A DNA stretch of 64,000 nucleotides from Adiantum capillus-veneris (lineage: Eukaryota; Streptophyta; Polypodiopsida; Polypodiales; Pteridaceae). A program made the position numbers and the translations under genes. Each line of letters begins with the position of its first letter. Positions within the stretch are counted from its first letter, which is position 1. The stretch is taken from contig CM043970.1 in the NCBI GenBank assembly GCA_014529385.2, forward strand, positions 67,044,567 to 67,108,566, written 5' to 3'. Under the pieces are notes generated by a model. That model did no database searches, was not told the origin of the DNA, and worked only from the letters and a program-made list of their open reading frames with translations. This document shows, piece after piece, positions 35,701 through 47,606 of the stretch.

Positions 35701-38700
35701 TTTACATGGGGGTTTGGTTCCAAGGTCCACCACTTGTCCAAGCTAACTCTATTGAAACATAGAGAGAAGCAAAGGTCCACCCTTGTCTAAGCTAGGGTCC
35801 ATTGAAACATGGAGAGAAGGATGCTCCACCATTTGTCCAAGGTAGGCTCCATTGAAACATGAGGAGAAGCAAGGTGCACCATGTCTCCAAGATGCTAAGC
35901 TCCATTGAAAAACATTAAACCCACGATATGTAGTAGATGAGGGGTGTACATTCAAGGTCCACCACTTGTCCAAGCTATTATTGCTAGTAGCCTGAGTGGT
36001 TTGGTCTCAAGAGTCACCACTTTTCCACTCTATGTCATTATATTAAGAATATGCGCGTGTTAAGGTCCACCACTTGTCCAACCTATAAGGCTACATCTTA
36101 AAGGTTATTCTTTATTACCACTTGGAGTGACCATGATAGGTTTTACATGGGGGTTTGGTTCCAGGTCCACCACTTGTCCAAGCTAACTCTATTGAAACAT
36201 AGAGAGAAACAAAGGTCCACCACTTGTCCAAGCTAGGGTCCATTGAAACATGGAGAGAAGGATGCTCCACCATTTGTCCAAGATAGGCTCCATTGAAACA
36301 TGACGAGAAGCAAGCTGCACCATGTCTCCAAGATGCTAAGCTCCGTCGAAATACATTAAACCCACGATATTTCGTAGATGAGGGGTTTACATTCAAGGTC
36401 CACCACTTGTCCAACCTATTATTGCTAGTAGCCTGAGTGGTTTGGTCTCAAGATTCACCACTTTTATTAAGAATATGTGGGTGTTAAGGTCCACCACTTG
36501 TCCAACCTATAAGGCTACATCTTAAAGGTTATTCTTTCTTACTACTTGGAGTGACCATGATAGGTTTTACATGGGGGTTTGGTTCCAAGGTCCACCACTT
36601 GTCCAAGTTAACTCTATTGAAACATAGAGAGAAACAAAGGTCCACCACTTGTCCAAGCTAGGGTCCATTGAAACATGGAGAGAAGGATGCTCCACCATTT
36701 GTCCAAGATAGGCTCCATTGAAACATGACGAGAAGCAAGCTGCACCATGTCTCCAAGATGCTAGGCTCCATCGAAATACATTTAACCCACGATATTTCGT
36801 AGATGAGGGTTTACATTCAAGGTCCACCACTTGTCCAAGCTATTATTGCTAGTAGCCTGAGTGGTTTGGTCTCAAGATTCACCACTTTTATTAAGAATAT
36901 GTGGGTGTTAAGGTCCACCACTTGTCCAACCTATAAGGCTACATCTTAAAGGTTATTCTTTCTTACTACTTGGAGTGACCATGATAGGTTTTACATGGGG
37001 GTTTGGTTCCAAGGTCCACCACTTGTCCAAGCTAACTCTATTGAAACATAGAGAGAAGCAAAGGTCCACCCCTTGTCTAAGCTAGGGTCCATTGAAACAT
37101 GGAGAGAAGGATGCTCCACCATTTGTCCAAGGTAGGCTCCATTCAAACATGAGGAGAAGCAAGGTGCACCATGTCTCCAAGATGCTAGGCTCCATCGAAA
37201 AACATTAAACCCACGATATGTCGTAGATGAGGGGTTTACATTCAAGGTCCACCACTTGTCCAAGCTATTATTGCTAGTAGCCTGAGTGGTTTGGTCTCAA
37301 GATTCACCACTTTTCCACTCTATGTCATTATATTAAGAATATGCGCATGTTAAGGTCCACCACTTGTCCAACCTATAAGGCTACATCTTAAAGGTTATTC
37401 TCTATTACCACTTGGAGTGACCATGATAGGTTTTACATGGGGGTTTGGTTCCAAGGTCCACCACTTGTCCAAGCTAACTCTATTGAAACATAGAGAGAAA
37501 CAAAGGTCCACCACTTGTCCAAGCTAGGGTCCATTGAAACATGGAGAGAAGGATGCTCCACCATTTGTCCAAGATAGGATCCATTGAAACATGACGAGAA
37601 GCAAGCTGCACCATGTCTCCAAGATGCTAGGCTCCATCGAAATTCATTAAACCCACGATATTTCGTAGATGAGGGGTTTACATTCAAGGTCCACCACTTG
37701 TCCAAGCTATTATTGCTAGTAGCCTGAGTGGTTTGGTCTCAAGATTCACCACTTTTATTAAGAATATGTGGGTGTTAAGGTCCACCACTTGTCGAACCTA
37801 TAAGGCTACATCTTAAAGGTTATTCTTTCTTACTACTTGGAGTGACCATGATAGGTTTTACATGGGGGTTTGGTTCCAAGGTCCACCACTTGTCCAAGCT
37901 AACTCTATTGAAACATAGAGAGAAGCAAAGGTCCACCCCTTGTCTAAGCTAGGGTCCATTGAAACATGGAGAGAAGGATGCTCCACCATTTGTCCAAGGT
38001 AGGCTCCATTCAAACATGAGGAGAAGCAAGGTGCACCATGTCTCCAAGATGCTAAGCTCCATTGAAAAACATTAAACCCACGATATGTAGTAGATGAGGG
38101 GTTTACATTCAAGGTCCAACACTTGTCCAAGCTATTATTGCTAGTAGCCTGAGTGGTTTGGTCTCAAGAGTCACCACTTTTCCACTCTATGTCATTATAT
38201 TAAGAATATGCGCGTGTTAAGGTCCACCACTTGTCCAACCTATAAGGCTACATCTTAAAGGTTATTCTTTATTACCACTTGGAGTGACCATGATAGGTTT
38301 TACATGGGGGTTTGGTTCCAAGGTCCACCACTTGTCCAAGCTAACTCTATTGAAACATAGAGAGAAACAAAGGTCCACCACTTGTCCAAGCTAGGGTCCA
38401 TTGAAACATGGAGAGAAGGATGCTCCACCATTTGTCCAAGATAGGCTCCATTGAAACATGACGAGAAGCAAGCTGCACCATGTCTCCAAGATGCTAAGCT
38501 CCATCGAAATACATTAAACCCACGATATTTCGTAGATGAGGGGTTTACATTCAAGGTCCACCACTTGTCCAAGCTATTATTGCTAGTAGCCTGAGTGGTT
38601 TGGTCTCAAGATTCACCACTTTTATTAAGAATATGTGGGTGTTAAGGTCCACCACTTGTCCAACCTATAAGGCTACATCTTAAAGGTTATTCTTTCTTAC

Positions 38701-41700
38701 TACTTGGAGTGACCATGATAGGTTTTACATGGGGGTTTGGTTCCAAGGTCCACCACTTGTCCAAGCTAACTCTATTGAAACATAGAGAGAAACAAAGGTC
38801 CACCACTTGTCCAAGCTAGGGTCCATTGAAACATGGAGAGAAGGATGCTCCACCATTTGTCCAAGATAGGCTCCATTGAAACATGACGAGAAGCAAGCTG
38901 CACCATGTCTCCAAGATGCTAGGCTCCATCGAAATACATTAAACCCACGATATTTCGTAGATGAGGGGTTTACATTCAAGGTCCACCACTTGTCCAAGCT
39001 ATTATTGCTAGTAGCCTGAGTGGTTTGGTCTCAAGATTCACCACTTTTATTAAGAATATGTGGGTGTTAAGGTCCACCACTTGTCCAACCTATAAGGCTA
39101 CATCTTAAAGGTTATTCTTTCTTACTACTTGGAGTGACCATGATAGGTTTTACATGGGGGTTTGGTTCCAAGGTCCACCACTTGTCCAAGCTAACTCTAT
39201 TGAAACATAGAGAGAAGCAAAGGTCCACCCCTTGTCTAAGCTAGGGTCCATTGAAACATGGAGAGAAGGATGCTCCACCATTTGTCCAAGGTAGGCTCCA
39301 TTCAAACATGAGGAGAAGCAAGGTGCACCATGTCTCCAAGATGCTAGGCTCCATCGAAAAACATTAAACCCACGATATGTCGTAGATGAGGGGTTTACAT
39401 TCAAGGTCCACCACTTGTCCAAGCTATTATTGCTAGTAGCCTGAGTGGTTTGGTCTCAAGATTCACCACTTTTCCACTCTATGTCATTATATTAAGAATA
39501 TGCGCGTGTTAAGGTCCACCACTTGTCCAACCTATAAGGCTACATCTTAAAGGTTATTCTCTATTACCACTTGGAGTGACCATGATAGGTTTTACATGGG
39601 GGTTTGGTTCCAAGGTCCACCACTTGTCCAAGCTAACTCTATTGAAACATAGAGAGAAACAAAGGTCCACCACTTGTCCAAGCTAGGGTCCATTGAAACA
39701 TGGAGAGAAGGATGCTCCACCATTTGTCCAAGATAGGCTCCATTGAAACATGACGAGAAGCAAGCTGCACCATGTCTCCAAGATGCTAGGCTCCATCGAA
39801 ATACATTAAACCCACGATATTTCGTAGATGAGGGGTTTACATTCAAGGTCCACCACTTGTCCAAGCTATTATTGCTAGTAGCCTGAGTGGTTTGGTCTCA
39901 AGATTCACCACTTTTATTAAGAATATGTGGGTGTTAAGGTCCACCACTTGTCCAACCTATAAGGCTACATCTTAAAGGTTATTCTTTCTTACTACTTGGA
40001 GTGACCATGATAGGTTTTACATGGGGGTTTGGTTCCAAGGTCCACCACTTGTCCAAGCTAACTCTATTGAAACATAGAGAGAAGCAAAGGTCCACCCCTT
40101 GTCTAAGCTAGGGTCCATTGAAACATGGAGAGAAGGATGCTCCACCATTTGTCCAAGGTAGGCTCCATTTAAACATGAGGAGAAGCAAGGTGCACCATGT
40201 CTCCAAGATGCTAAGCTCCATTGAAAAAGATTAAACCCACGATATGTCGTAGATGAGGGGTGTACATTCAAGGTCCACCACTTGTCCAAGCTATTATTGC
40301 TAGTAGCCTGAGTGGTTTGGTCTCAAGAGTCACCACTTTTATTAAGAATATGTGGGTGTTAAGGTCCACCACTTGTCCAACCTATAAGGCTACATCTTAA
40401 AGGTTATTCTTTCTTACTACTTGGAGTGACCATGATAGGTTTTACATGGGGGTTTGGTTCCAAGGTCCACCACTTGTCCAAGCTAACTCTATTGAAACAT
40501 AGAGAGAAGCAAAGGTCCACCCCTTGTCTAAGCTAGGGTCCATTGAAACATGGAGAGAAGGATGCTCCACCATTTGTCCAAGGTAGGCTTCATTCAAACA
40601 TGAGGAGAAGCAAGGTGCACCATGTCTCCAAGATGCTAAGCTCCATTGAAAAACATTAAACCCACGATATGTCGTAGATGAGGGGTTTACATTCAAGGTC
40701 CACCACTTGTCCAAGCTATTATTGCTAGTAGCCTGAGTGGTTTGGTCTCAAGATTCACCACTTTTCCACTCTATGTCATTAAATTAAGAATATGCGCGTG
40801 TTAAGGTCCACCACTTGTCCAACCTATAAGGCTACATCTTAAAGGTTATTCTTTATTACCACTTGGAGTGACCATGATAGGTTTTACATGGGGGTTTGGT
40901 TCCAAGGTCCACCACTTGTCCAAGCTAACTCTATTGAAACATAGAGAGAAGCAAAGGTCCACCCCTTGTCTAAGCTAGGGTCCATTGAAACATGGAGAGA
41001 AGGATGCTCCACCATTTGTCCAAGATAGGCTCCATTGAAACATGACGAGAAGCAAGCTGCACCATGTCTCCAAGATGCTAGGCTCCATCGAAATACATTA
41101 AACCCACGATATTTCGTAGATGAGGGGTTTACATTCAAGGTCCACCACTTGTCCAAGCTATTATTGCTAGTAGCCTGAGTGGTTTGGTCTCAAGATTCAC
41201 CACTTTTATTAAGAATATGTGGGTGTTAAGGTCCACCACTTGTCCAACCTATAAGGCTACATCTTAAAGGTTATTCTTTCTTACTACTTGGAGTGACCAT
41301 GATAGGTTTTACATGGGGGTTTGGTTCCAAGGTCCACCACTTGTCCAAGCTAACTCTATTGAAACATAGAGAGAAGCAAAGGTCCACCCCTTGTCTAAGC
41401 TAGGGTCCATTGAAACATGGAGAGAAGGATGCTCCACCATTTGTCCAAGGTAGGCTCCATTCAAACATGAGGAGAAGCAAGGTGCACCATGTCTCCAAGA
41501 TGCTAGGCTCCATTGAAAAACATTAAACCCACGATATGTCGTAGATGAGGGGTTTACAGTCAAGGTCCACCACTTGTCCAAGCTATTATTGCTAGTAGCC
41601 TGAGTGGTTTGGTCTCAAGATTCACCACTTTTCCACTCTATGTCATTAAATTAAGAATATGCGCGTGTTAAGGTCCACCACTTGTCCAACCTATAAGGCT

Positions 41701-41850
41701 ACATCTTAAAGGTTATTCTTTATTACCACTTAGAGTGACCATGATAGGTTTTACATGGGGGTTTGGTTCCAAGGTCCACCACTTGTCCAAGCTAACTCTA
41801 TTGAAACATAGAGAGAAACAAAGGTCCACCACTTGTCCAAGCTAGGGTCC
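35700..41850. repeat. Homogenised higher-order satellite of 425-bp and 442-bp units (reverse orientation)
   Basis: Near-identical tandem units. Spacings between equivalent points (37263, 37705, 38130, 38572, 38997, 39422, 39864, 40289, 40714, 41156, 41581) are 442, 425, 442, 425, 425, 442, 425, 425, 442 and 425. The two lengths differ by a 17-bp block, CCACTCTATGTCATTAT, present only in the long form. Two sequence types alternate (GACGAG versus GAGGAG variants), with hybrids. This indicates recent amplification by unequal exchange. Confidence 0.95.
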
Positions 41851-42700
41851 ATTGAAACATGGAGAGAAGGATGCTCCACCATTTGTCGAAGCTAACTCTA
41901 TTGAAACATGGGGGGTTTACATTCAAGGTCCACCACTTGTCCAAGCTATTAGTGCTAGTAGCACGAGTGGTTTTGTCTCAAGATTCACCACTTTTTCACT
42001 CTATGTCATTATATTAAGAATATTAGGGTGTTAAGGTCCACCACTTGTCCAACCTATAAGGCTATATCTTAAAGGTTATTCTTTCTCACCACTTGGAGTG
42101 ACCATGATAGGTTTTAAATGGGGGTTTGGTTCCAAGGTCCACCACTTGTCCAAGCTAACTCTATTGAATAATAGAGAGAAGTAAAGGTCCACCACTTGTC
42201 CAAGCTAGGGTCCATTGAAACATGGAGAGAAGGATGCTCCACCATTTGTCCAAGATAGGCTCCATTGAAACATGAAGAGAAGCAAGATGCACGATGTCTC
42301 CAAGATGCTAGGCTCCATCGAAATACCTTAAACCCACGATATTTCGTAGATGGGGGGTTTACTTTCAAGGTCCACCACTTGTCCAAGCTATTATCGCTAG
42401 TAGCATGGTTTGGTCTCAAGATTCACCAGTTTTCCACGCTATGTCATTATATGAAGAATATCTGGGTGTTAAGGTCCACCACTTGTCCAACCTATAAGGC
42501 TATATTCTAAATGATATTTTTTTTGACCACTTGGAATGTGCATGATATGTTTTACATGGGGTTTTATTCCAAGGTCCACCACTTGTCCAAGCTAGATCTA
42601 TTACATATATATTATACATACAATATTCAACTAGATTCCCTACCTATCATGTCCAGTAGCATGGATGCTCTAGCTTGAAGGTCCACCACTTGTCCAACCT
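41850..42700. repeat. Right edge of the third array block
   Basis: Diverged single units resembling those at 31.4-32.0 kb, ending near 42700. The edge units of the homogenised satellite are more diverged than its core, as expected for tandem satellites. Confidence 0.8.
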
Positions 42701-42734
42701 ATACTCTCTTATGTAAGGGAGATCTCGCTATAAA

Positions 42735-42900
42735 TTCAAAACCTTCCCGCCTAAATTTAAAATATCCCTCCCAAATCTTAAATATCCCGCCTAAATTTTA
42801 AACTATCCCGCCCAAATTTTAAAATTCAAACTTTTTTATAAAAATTTAAATTTTACTACTTAAATTTAAAATATTCCACGCAAAATTGATTTTAAATTCA
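42735..42900. repeat. Short CCCGCCTAAATTTTAAA-type tandem repeat
   Basis: Four or five degenerate copies of a roughly 20-22 bp unit (CCCGCCTAAATTTAAAAT, then TCCC and CCGCCC variants) in AT-rich DNA. It lies just outside the satellite. No gene. Confidence 0.7.
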
Positions 42901-43594
42901 AGTTTACCACAAAAAGATATCATTATACCACCTAAATTCAAATATGCAAACCTCAAATCATTATATTGTACATAAATTCAAACAAATTCAAATTAACAAG
43001 CCTAAACTGATATTAGTTTGCATAGATATGAATTTATCACACCTAAATTATGTCACCATGTTAGAGAGAGTGGTTAGAGAATTTGAACAAGGTCCACCAC
43101 TTGTCCAACCTAGATACCAAGAAGGATTGAGTGTACAAGGTATTGTTTGGAGGTCCTTATAGTCCATTGGTCTTAAGGTCCACCACTTGTGGTAAGGGTC
43201 ACCAAAAAGTGTATATATTCATCCAAAGAAATACACGTATTTTTGGTCTACATGTCCTAGTTTAAACCATTTATGTCCATTAGGTGTATCACTAAACAAC
43301 ACTACTATTTTTGAGAAACAGAAGTTACAATCATATCTACAAATGGATTAGAGGAAAATCAGCTCAGCATACATCCAGAACTCGCTACAAGAATCGACTT
43401 TAACAGATCACGCAAGTAAGTCTTCCATTCAATTTTACTAGTATTACAATGTGTTAGTTATTTGTGATATTTATGTATGTATATATACTATGTGTGCATA
43501 TCGTAATTAAGTGTAATTGTGTATCTGCATTATGTATGAGTATTACAATGAAATAACACAAATATACATACATACACATAGATAACACAGACGC
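42901..43594. other. AT-rich stretch without a gene
   Basis: Two array motifs occur near 43090 and 43178 (GGTCCACCACTTGTCC and GGTCCACCACTTGTGG). No frame resembles a protein family. Confidence 0.5.
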
Positions 43595-43639
43595 ACACAT
43601 ACATGAGCATGTATTTTCAAGAGAGAGATAGCAAATATA

Positions 43640-43671
<32 letters not shown>

Positions 43672-43975
43672 TAAATAACTGTTTTTTAGAGAGAGGAGAG
43701 AGAAAGATAACAGATTTCACTGTGTTTATGTATGTGGAAGAGAGGAAGACGATGTATGGGAATATGTGCACGTATTTTCAAGAGAGAGACAACAAGATAA
43801 CAGATTTCATTGTGGTTATGTATGTGGAAGTGAGGAAGACGATGTGTGGGAATATGTGCATGTATTTTCAAGAGAGAGACAGCAAGATAACAGATTTCAC
43901 TGTGGTTATGTATGTGGAAGAGAGGAAGACGATGTGTGGGAATATGTGTATGTGTGCGGGGATACGTTTAAACTA
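43595..43975 (+). repeat. 90-bp tandem repeat, about three copies, open in one frame
   Basis: TATGTATGTGGAAG begins at 43727, 43817 and 43907, an exact 90-bp period. Each copy holds GGAAGACGATGT, TATTTTCAAGAGAGAG and AAGATAACAGATTTCA. Partial diverged copies precede it from about 43600. Because 90 is a multiple of three, one frame (43722-44117) reads as a 30-residue repeat, but nothing supports it as a gene. Confidence 0.85.
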
Positions 43976-44455
43976 TGTATCTCTGTCTTTTGACGAGAGA
44001 GTGTGTGTGCAAGAAGAGTTACAGAGAACCATCTTCTCTATATGGAGAAAGACAGAGAGTGAGAGAGAGAGAAATACCTGTTTTTTCTCTATTCGTGAGG
44101 TGTGCAATGTCTCCTGAGAAGACTGCCCGATCCTGCCCTTCTGGAAAGCGTTGTGTACGCTGCTGTTTCTTTGTCTTGTGCGCGAACTTTCAATCCTGTG
44201 CACTCCACCTGTGTGTTGTGTACGATGCCGAGCTTGCTCCTCTACGCGCGCGTATACTCCAACTGTGTGCGATCCGTGTGCGCTTTCTGTGTTTTTGCTG
44301 CTCGCCTGCTTTCTCTGTGTGCGTTTCTCGTGCGCTCTCTGTGTGCCTAATCTTGATAGGGTTTATTAGAATGCCACGTATGCTACAAGTCCATGTTTTA
44401 TCATAGGATTAAAAAAAACAAAAGCAATATAAAAAATTAACCAATTCACCGGCCG
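43976..44455. other. Stretch without a recognisable gene
   Basis: Several overlapping Cys/Leu-rich frames (44102-44406) exist on the plus strand, but none shows a known motif, consistent codon use or a plausible start context. Confidence 0.4.
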
Positions 44456-44660
44456 CCCCTTGACCCCGCCCGGGGCGCTGCCCCGGACCCCGCCTGGGGC
44501 GCTGCCCAGGACCCCGCCCAGAACAATATCCCAAAATCAACCTCCCAAGCCCCGCCATCGAGAGCGCTATATTCCACATCCCCATCAAGAGCGCTATCCC
44601 CAAACCTCACGTGGAAGCGCTGCCTTGTCACCCCATTGTGGCATTGCCCTAAGACCCCGC
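44456..44660. repeat. GC-rich 24-bp repeat cluster
   Basis: GACCCCGCCCGGGGCGCTGC followed by CCCG repeats with small changes (about 44461, 44485 and 44509), then diverged AGCGCT-containing units to 44660. It is strongly GC-rich inside AT-rich surroundings and self-complementary (CGGGGCGCTGCCCCG can form a stem). Confidence 0.72.
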
Positions 44661-45260
44661 ATCTGGAGTGCTAAATGGGAACATTCTTCATTAGTGAAAT
44701 TTTGAACATAAATTATATTAGCACATACTTAAATATAATACAAATATTAACATATTAGCTATACTACTAATTTACTATAGCAGTTCTAGATTATGTCCCA
44801 TACTATATTTAAGGTGCCAAAGGTTTGGCCTTATGGTCCTAGATTTAGCCAAGTGGTCAACACATATAGGACCAAGTGCACACTGTGCCACAAAACTTGG
44901 CCACCACTTCACTTGCCAAAGTTTAGGCCACATGGTCAATCCTAACTTTCCAATGTTCTTATTATGTCACCTTTTGCCTCGTGGAAAACCTAGGCTTGTT
45001 TTCACATACTCAGGCACTTCAAGCCACAATAAATTGTCATTACTCTTCGACAACCCTTTTGTTCAAGTCTTTGAAAAAACATTGTTTAAGGCCACCCTAA
45101 ACCATTTTCATTTAGGGGTGTCTAAAACTAGCTTTTTGGCAATTCGAGAAGAAAATGGTCAAAGTTTTATACTTAGTTTTAACCACTTGACCAATTCAAA
45201 TATTGGAAAGCAAGGTCTTGTAATACTTTTCTTTGGACATCACACATTAAAACTAGGTCC
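44661..45260. other. AT-rich stretch, one unrecognised frame
   Basis: The plus-strand frame 44833-45285 (150 codons) has no recognised motif. Its end runs into an array motif (CCCTCACTTGTCCAAGC), so it is probably chance. Confidence 0.35.
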
Positions 45261-47520
45261 CTCACTTGTCCAAGCTATGCTCTAATACAATAAAGGGCTT
45301 TTGGTTTCAAGATGCACCACTTTCCCAACCTTGATTCCATTAAAGAAGCTAGCTCTACTTAGACATTTAATAGCAAGGTCTTGCAGCAGTTCAGATTGAA
45401 CATTTTCCATGGCAGCTAGGTCCACCACTTATCTAAGCTATGCTCTAATAGAGTAAGGGGGTTTTGGTTTCAAGATCCACCACTTGTCCAAACTTGATTT
45501 GGGAAGCAAGGTCCTATAATAGTTTGCTTTGGACATTCACCATTACAACTAAGTCCACCACTTCTCCAAGCTATGTTCTAATACACTAAGGAGGTTTTGG
45601 TTTCAAGGAGAACCACTTGTACGACTCTGTTTTTGGAAGTAAGGTCTTTACATAGTTCACCTTGGACCTTGGACATTGGATACTACAACTAAGCCCACCA
45701 CTTGTCCAAGATATCCTCTATATATAGCCAAAGGGTTTGGGTTTCAAGATTCACCACTTTTCCAACCTTTCTTCCATTAAAGAAAGGAGGGGCTTTATAA
45801 CTAGGTCCACCACTTGTCCAAGCTATGCTCTGATATGGAAAGGGGATTTTGGTTTCAAGGTCCACCACGTGTTCAACCTTGCAAGACTCAAGGGATACTT
45901 GGACATTGGAAAGCATAGTCCTATAGTAGTTGATAGGTGGCAGTGGGTATTACAACTAGGTCCAACCTATGCTCTCATATCGCAAAGAGGCTTTGCTTTC
46001 AAGGTCCACCACTTGTCCAACCTTGCTTCCATTAAAGAAATGAGGGGCTACGTAAACATTGGCAAGCAAGGTAGCAAGGTTCTAAGGTGTTTCACCTTGG
46101 ATATTGGGCATTATAACTAGGTCCACCACTTGTCCAAGCTATGCTCTGATAAAGAAAGGGGATTTTCGTTTCAAGGTCCACCATGTGTTCAACCTTTCTA
46201 ATATAGAAAGGGGATTTTTGTTTCAAGGTCCACCACGTGTTCAACCTTGAAAGACTCAAGGGATACTTGGACATTGGAAAGCATAGTCTTATAGTAGTTG
46301 ATAGGTGGCAGTGGGTATTAAAACTAGGTCCAACCTATGCTCTTATATAGCAAAGAGGCTTTGGTTTCAAGGTCCACCACTTGTCCAACCTTACTTCCAT
46401 TAAAGAAATGAGGGGCTACGTAAACATTGGCAAGCAAGGTAGCAAAGTCCTAAGGTATTTCACCTTGGATATTGGGCATTATAACTAGGTCCACCACTTG
46501 TCCAAGCTATGCTCTGATAAAGAAAGGGGATTTTCGTTTCAAGGTCCACCATGTGTTCAACCTTTCTAATATAAAAAGGGGATTTTTGTTTCAAGGTCCA
46601 CCACGTGTTCAACCTTGAAAGACTCAAGGGATACTTGGACATTGGAAAGCATAGTCTTATAGTAGTTGATAGGTGGTAGTGGGTATTAAAACTAGGTCCA
46701 ACCTATGCTCTTATATAGCAAAGAGGCTTTGGTTTCAAGGTCCACCACTTGTCCAACCTTACTTCCATTAAAGAAATGAGGGGCTACGTAAACATTGGCA
46801 AGCAAGGTAGCAAAGTCCTAAGGTATTTCACCTTGGATATTGGGCATTATAACTAGGTCCACCACTTGTCCAAGCTATGCTCTGATAAAGAAAGGGAATT
46901 TTCGTTTCAAGGTCCACCATGTGTTCAACCTTTCTAATATAGAAAGGGGATTTTTGTTTCAAGGTCCACCACGTGTTCAACCTTGAAAGACTCAAGGGAT
47001 ACTTGGACATTGGAAAGCATAGTCTTATAGTAGTTGATAGGTGGCAGTGGGTATTAAAACTAGGTCCAACCTATGCTCTTATATAGCAAAGAGGCTTTGC
47101 TTTCAAGGTCCACCACTTGTCCAACCTTACTTCCATTAAAGAAATGAGGGGCTACGTAAACATTGGCAAGCAAGGTAGCAAAGTCCTAAGGTATTTCACC
47201 TTGGATATTGGGCATTATAACTAGGTCCACCACTTGTCCAAGCTATGCTCTGATATAGAAAGGGGATTTTTGTTTCAAGGTCCACCACGTGTTCAACCTT
47301 GAAAGACTCAAGGGATACTTGGACATTGGAAAGCATAGTCCTATAGTAGTTGATAGGTGGCAGTGGGTATTACAACTAGGTCCACCACTTGTCCAACCTA
47401 TGCTCTCATATAGCAAAGAGGCTTTGGTTTCAAGGTCCACCACTTGTCCAACCTTGCTTCCATTAATATAGCAAGGAGGATTTGGTCTCAAGGTTCACCA
47501 CTTGTCCAACCTATGCAAAC
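45261..47520. repeat. Satellite-like array, fourth block, with a 368-bp tandem unit (reverse orientation)
   Basis: GGGATACTTGGACATTGG recurs at about 45892, 46259, 46627, 46995 and 47315, giving periods of 367, 368, 368 and about 320. Units contain GGTCCACCACTTGTCCAAGC, a GGTCCACCACGTGTTCAACC variant and GCAAAGAGGCTTTG. Three copies are almost identical. The unit is unrelated to the 425/442-bp unit except for the shared core motif. Confidence 0.93.
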
Positions 47521-47606
47521 CTTTTTCATGTTGTAGCATGATTTTTGGTTTGAAGAGTATTTTTCTATAACTATGGATTTAACAATGTAATCTTTTTACT
47601 TACAGG

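Noticed and set aside
29880-41581. A 90-residue minus-strand open frame (MDKWWTLNVNP...) present in every satellite unit, as a possible repeated gene
   Set aside because: The units are nearly identical, so an open frame is copied along with them. Diverged units break it, composition is repeat-derived, and no motif, signal or conserved synonymous pattern is visible.
44102-44406. Cys/Leu-rich overlapping frames as a membrane peptide gene
   Set aside because: Three frames are open at once, which reflects composition; no start context or homologue is recognised.
44833-45285. A 150-codon plus-strand frame as a hypothetical gene
   Set aside because: No recognisable motif, ends in array repeat, no splice or promoter context.
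13531-47520. A CRISPR-like array, because a short motif recurs with spacers
   Set aside because: Motif copies are diverged, spacers are themselves repeated, spacing is irregular, and the surrounding genes and introns are eukaryotic.
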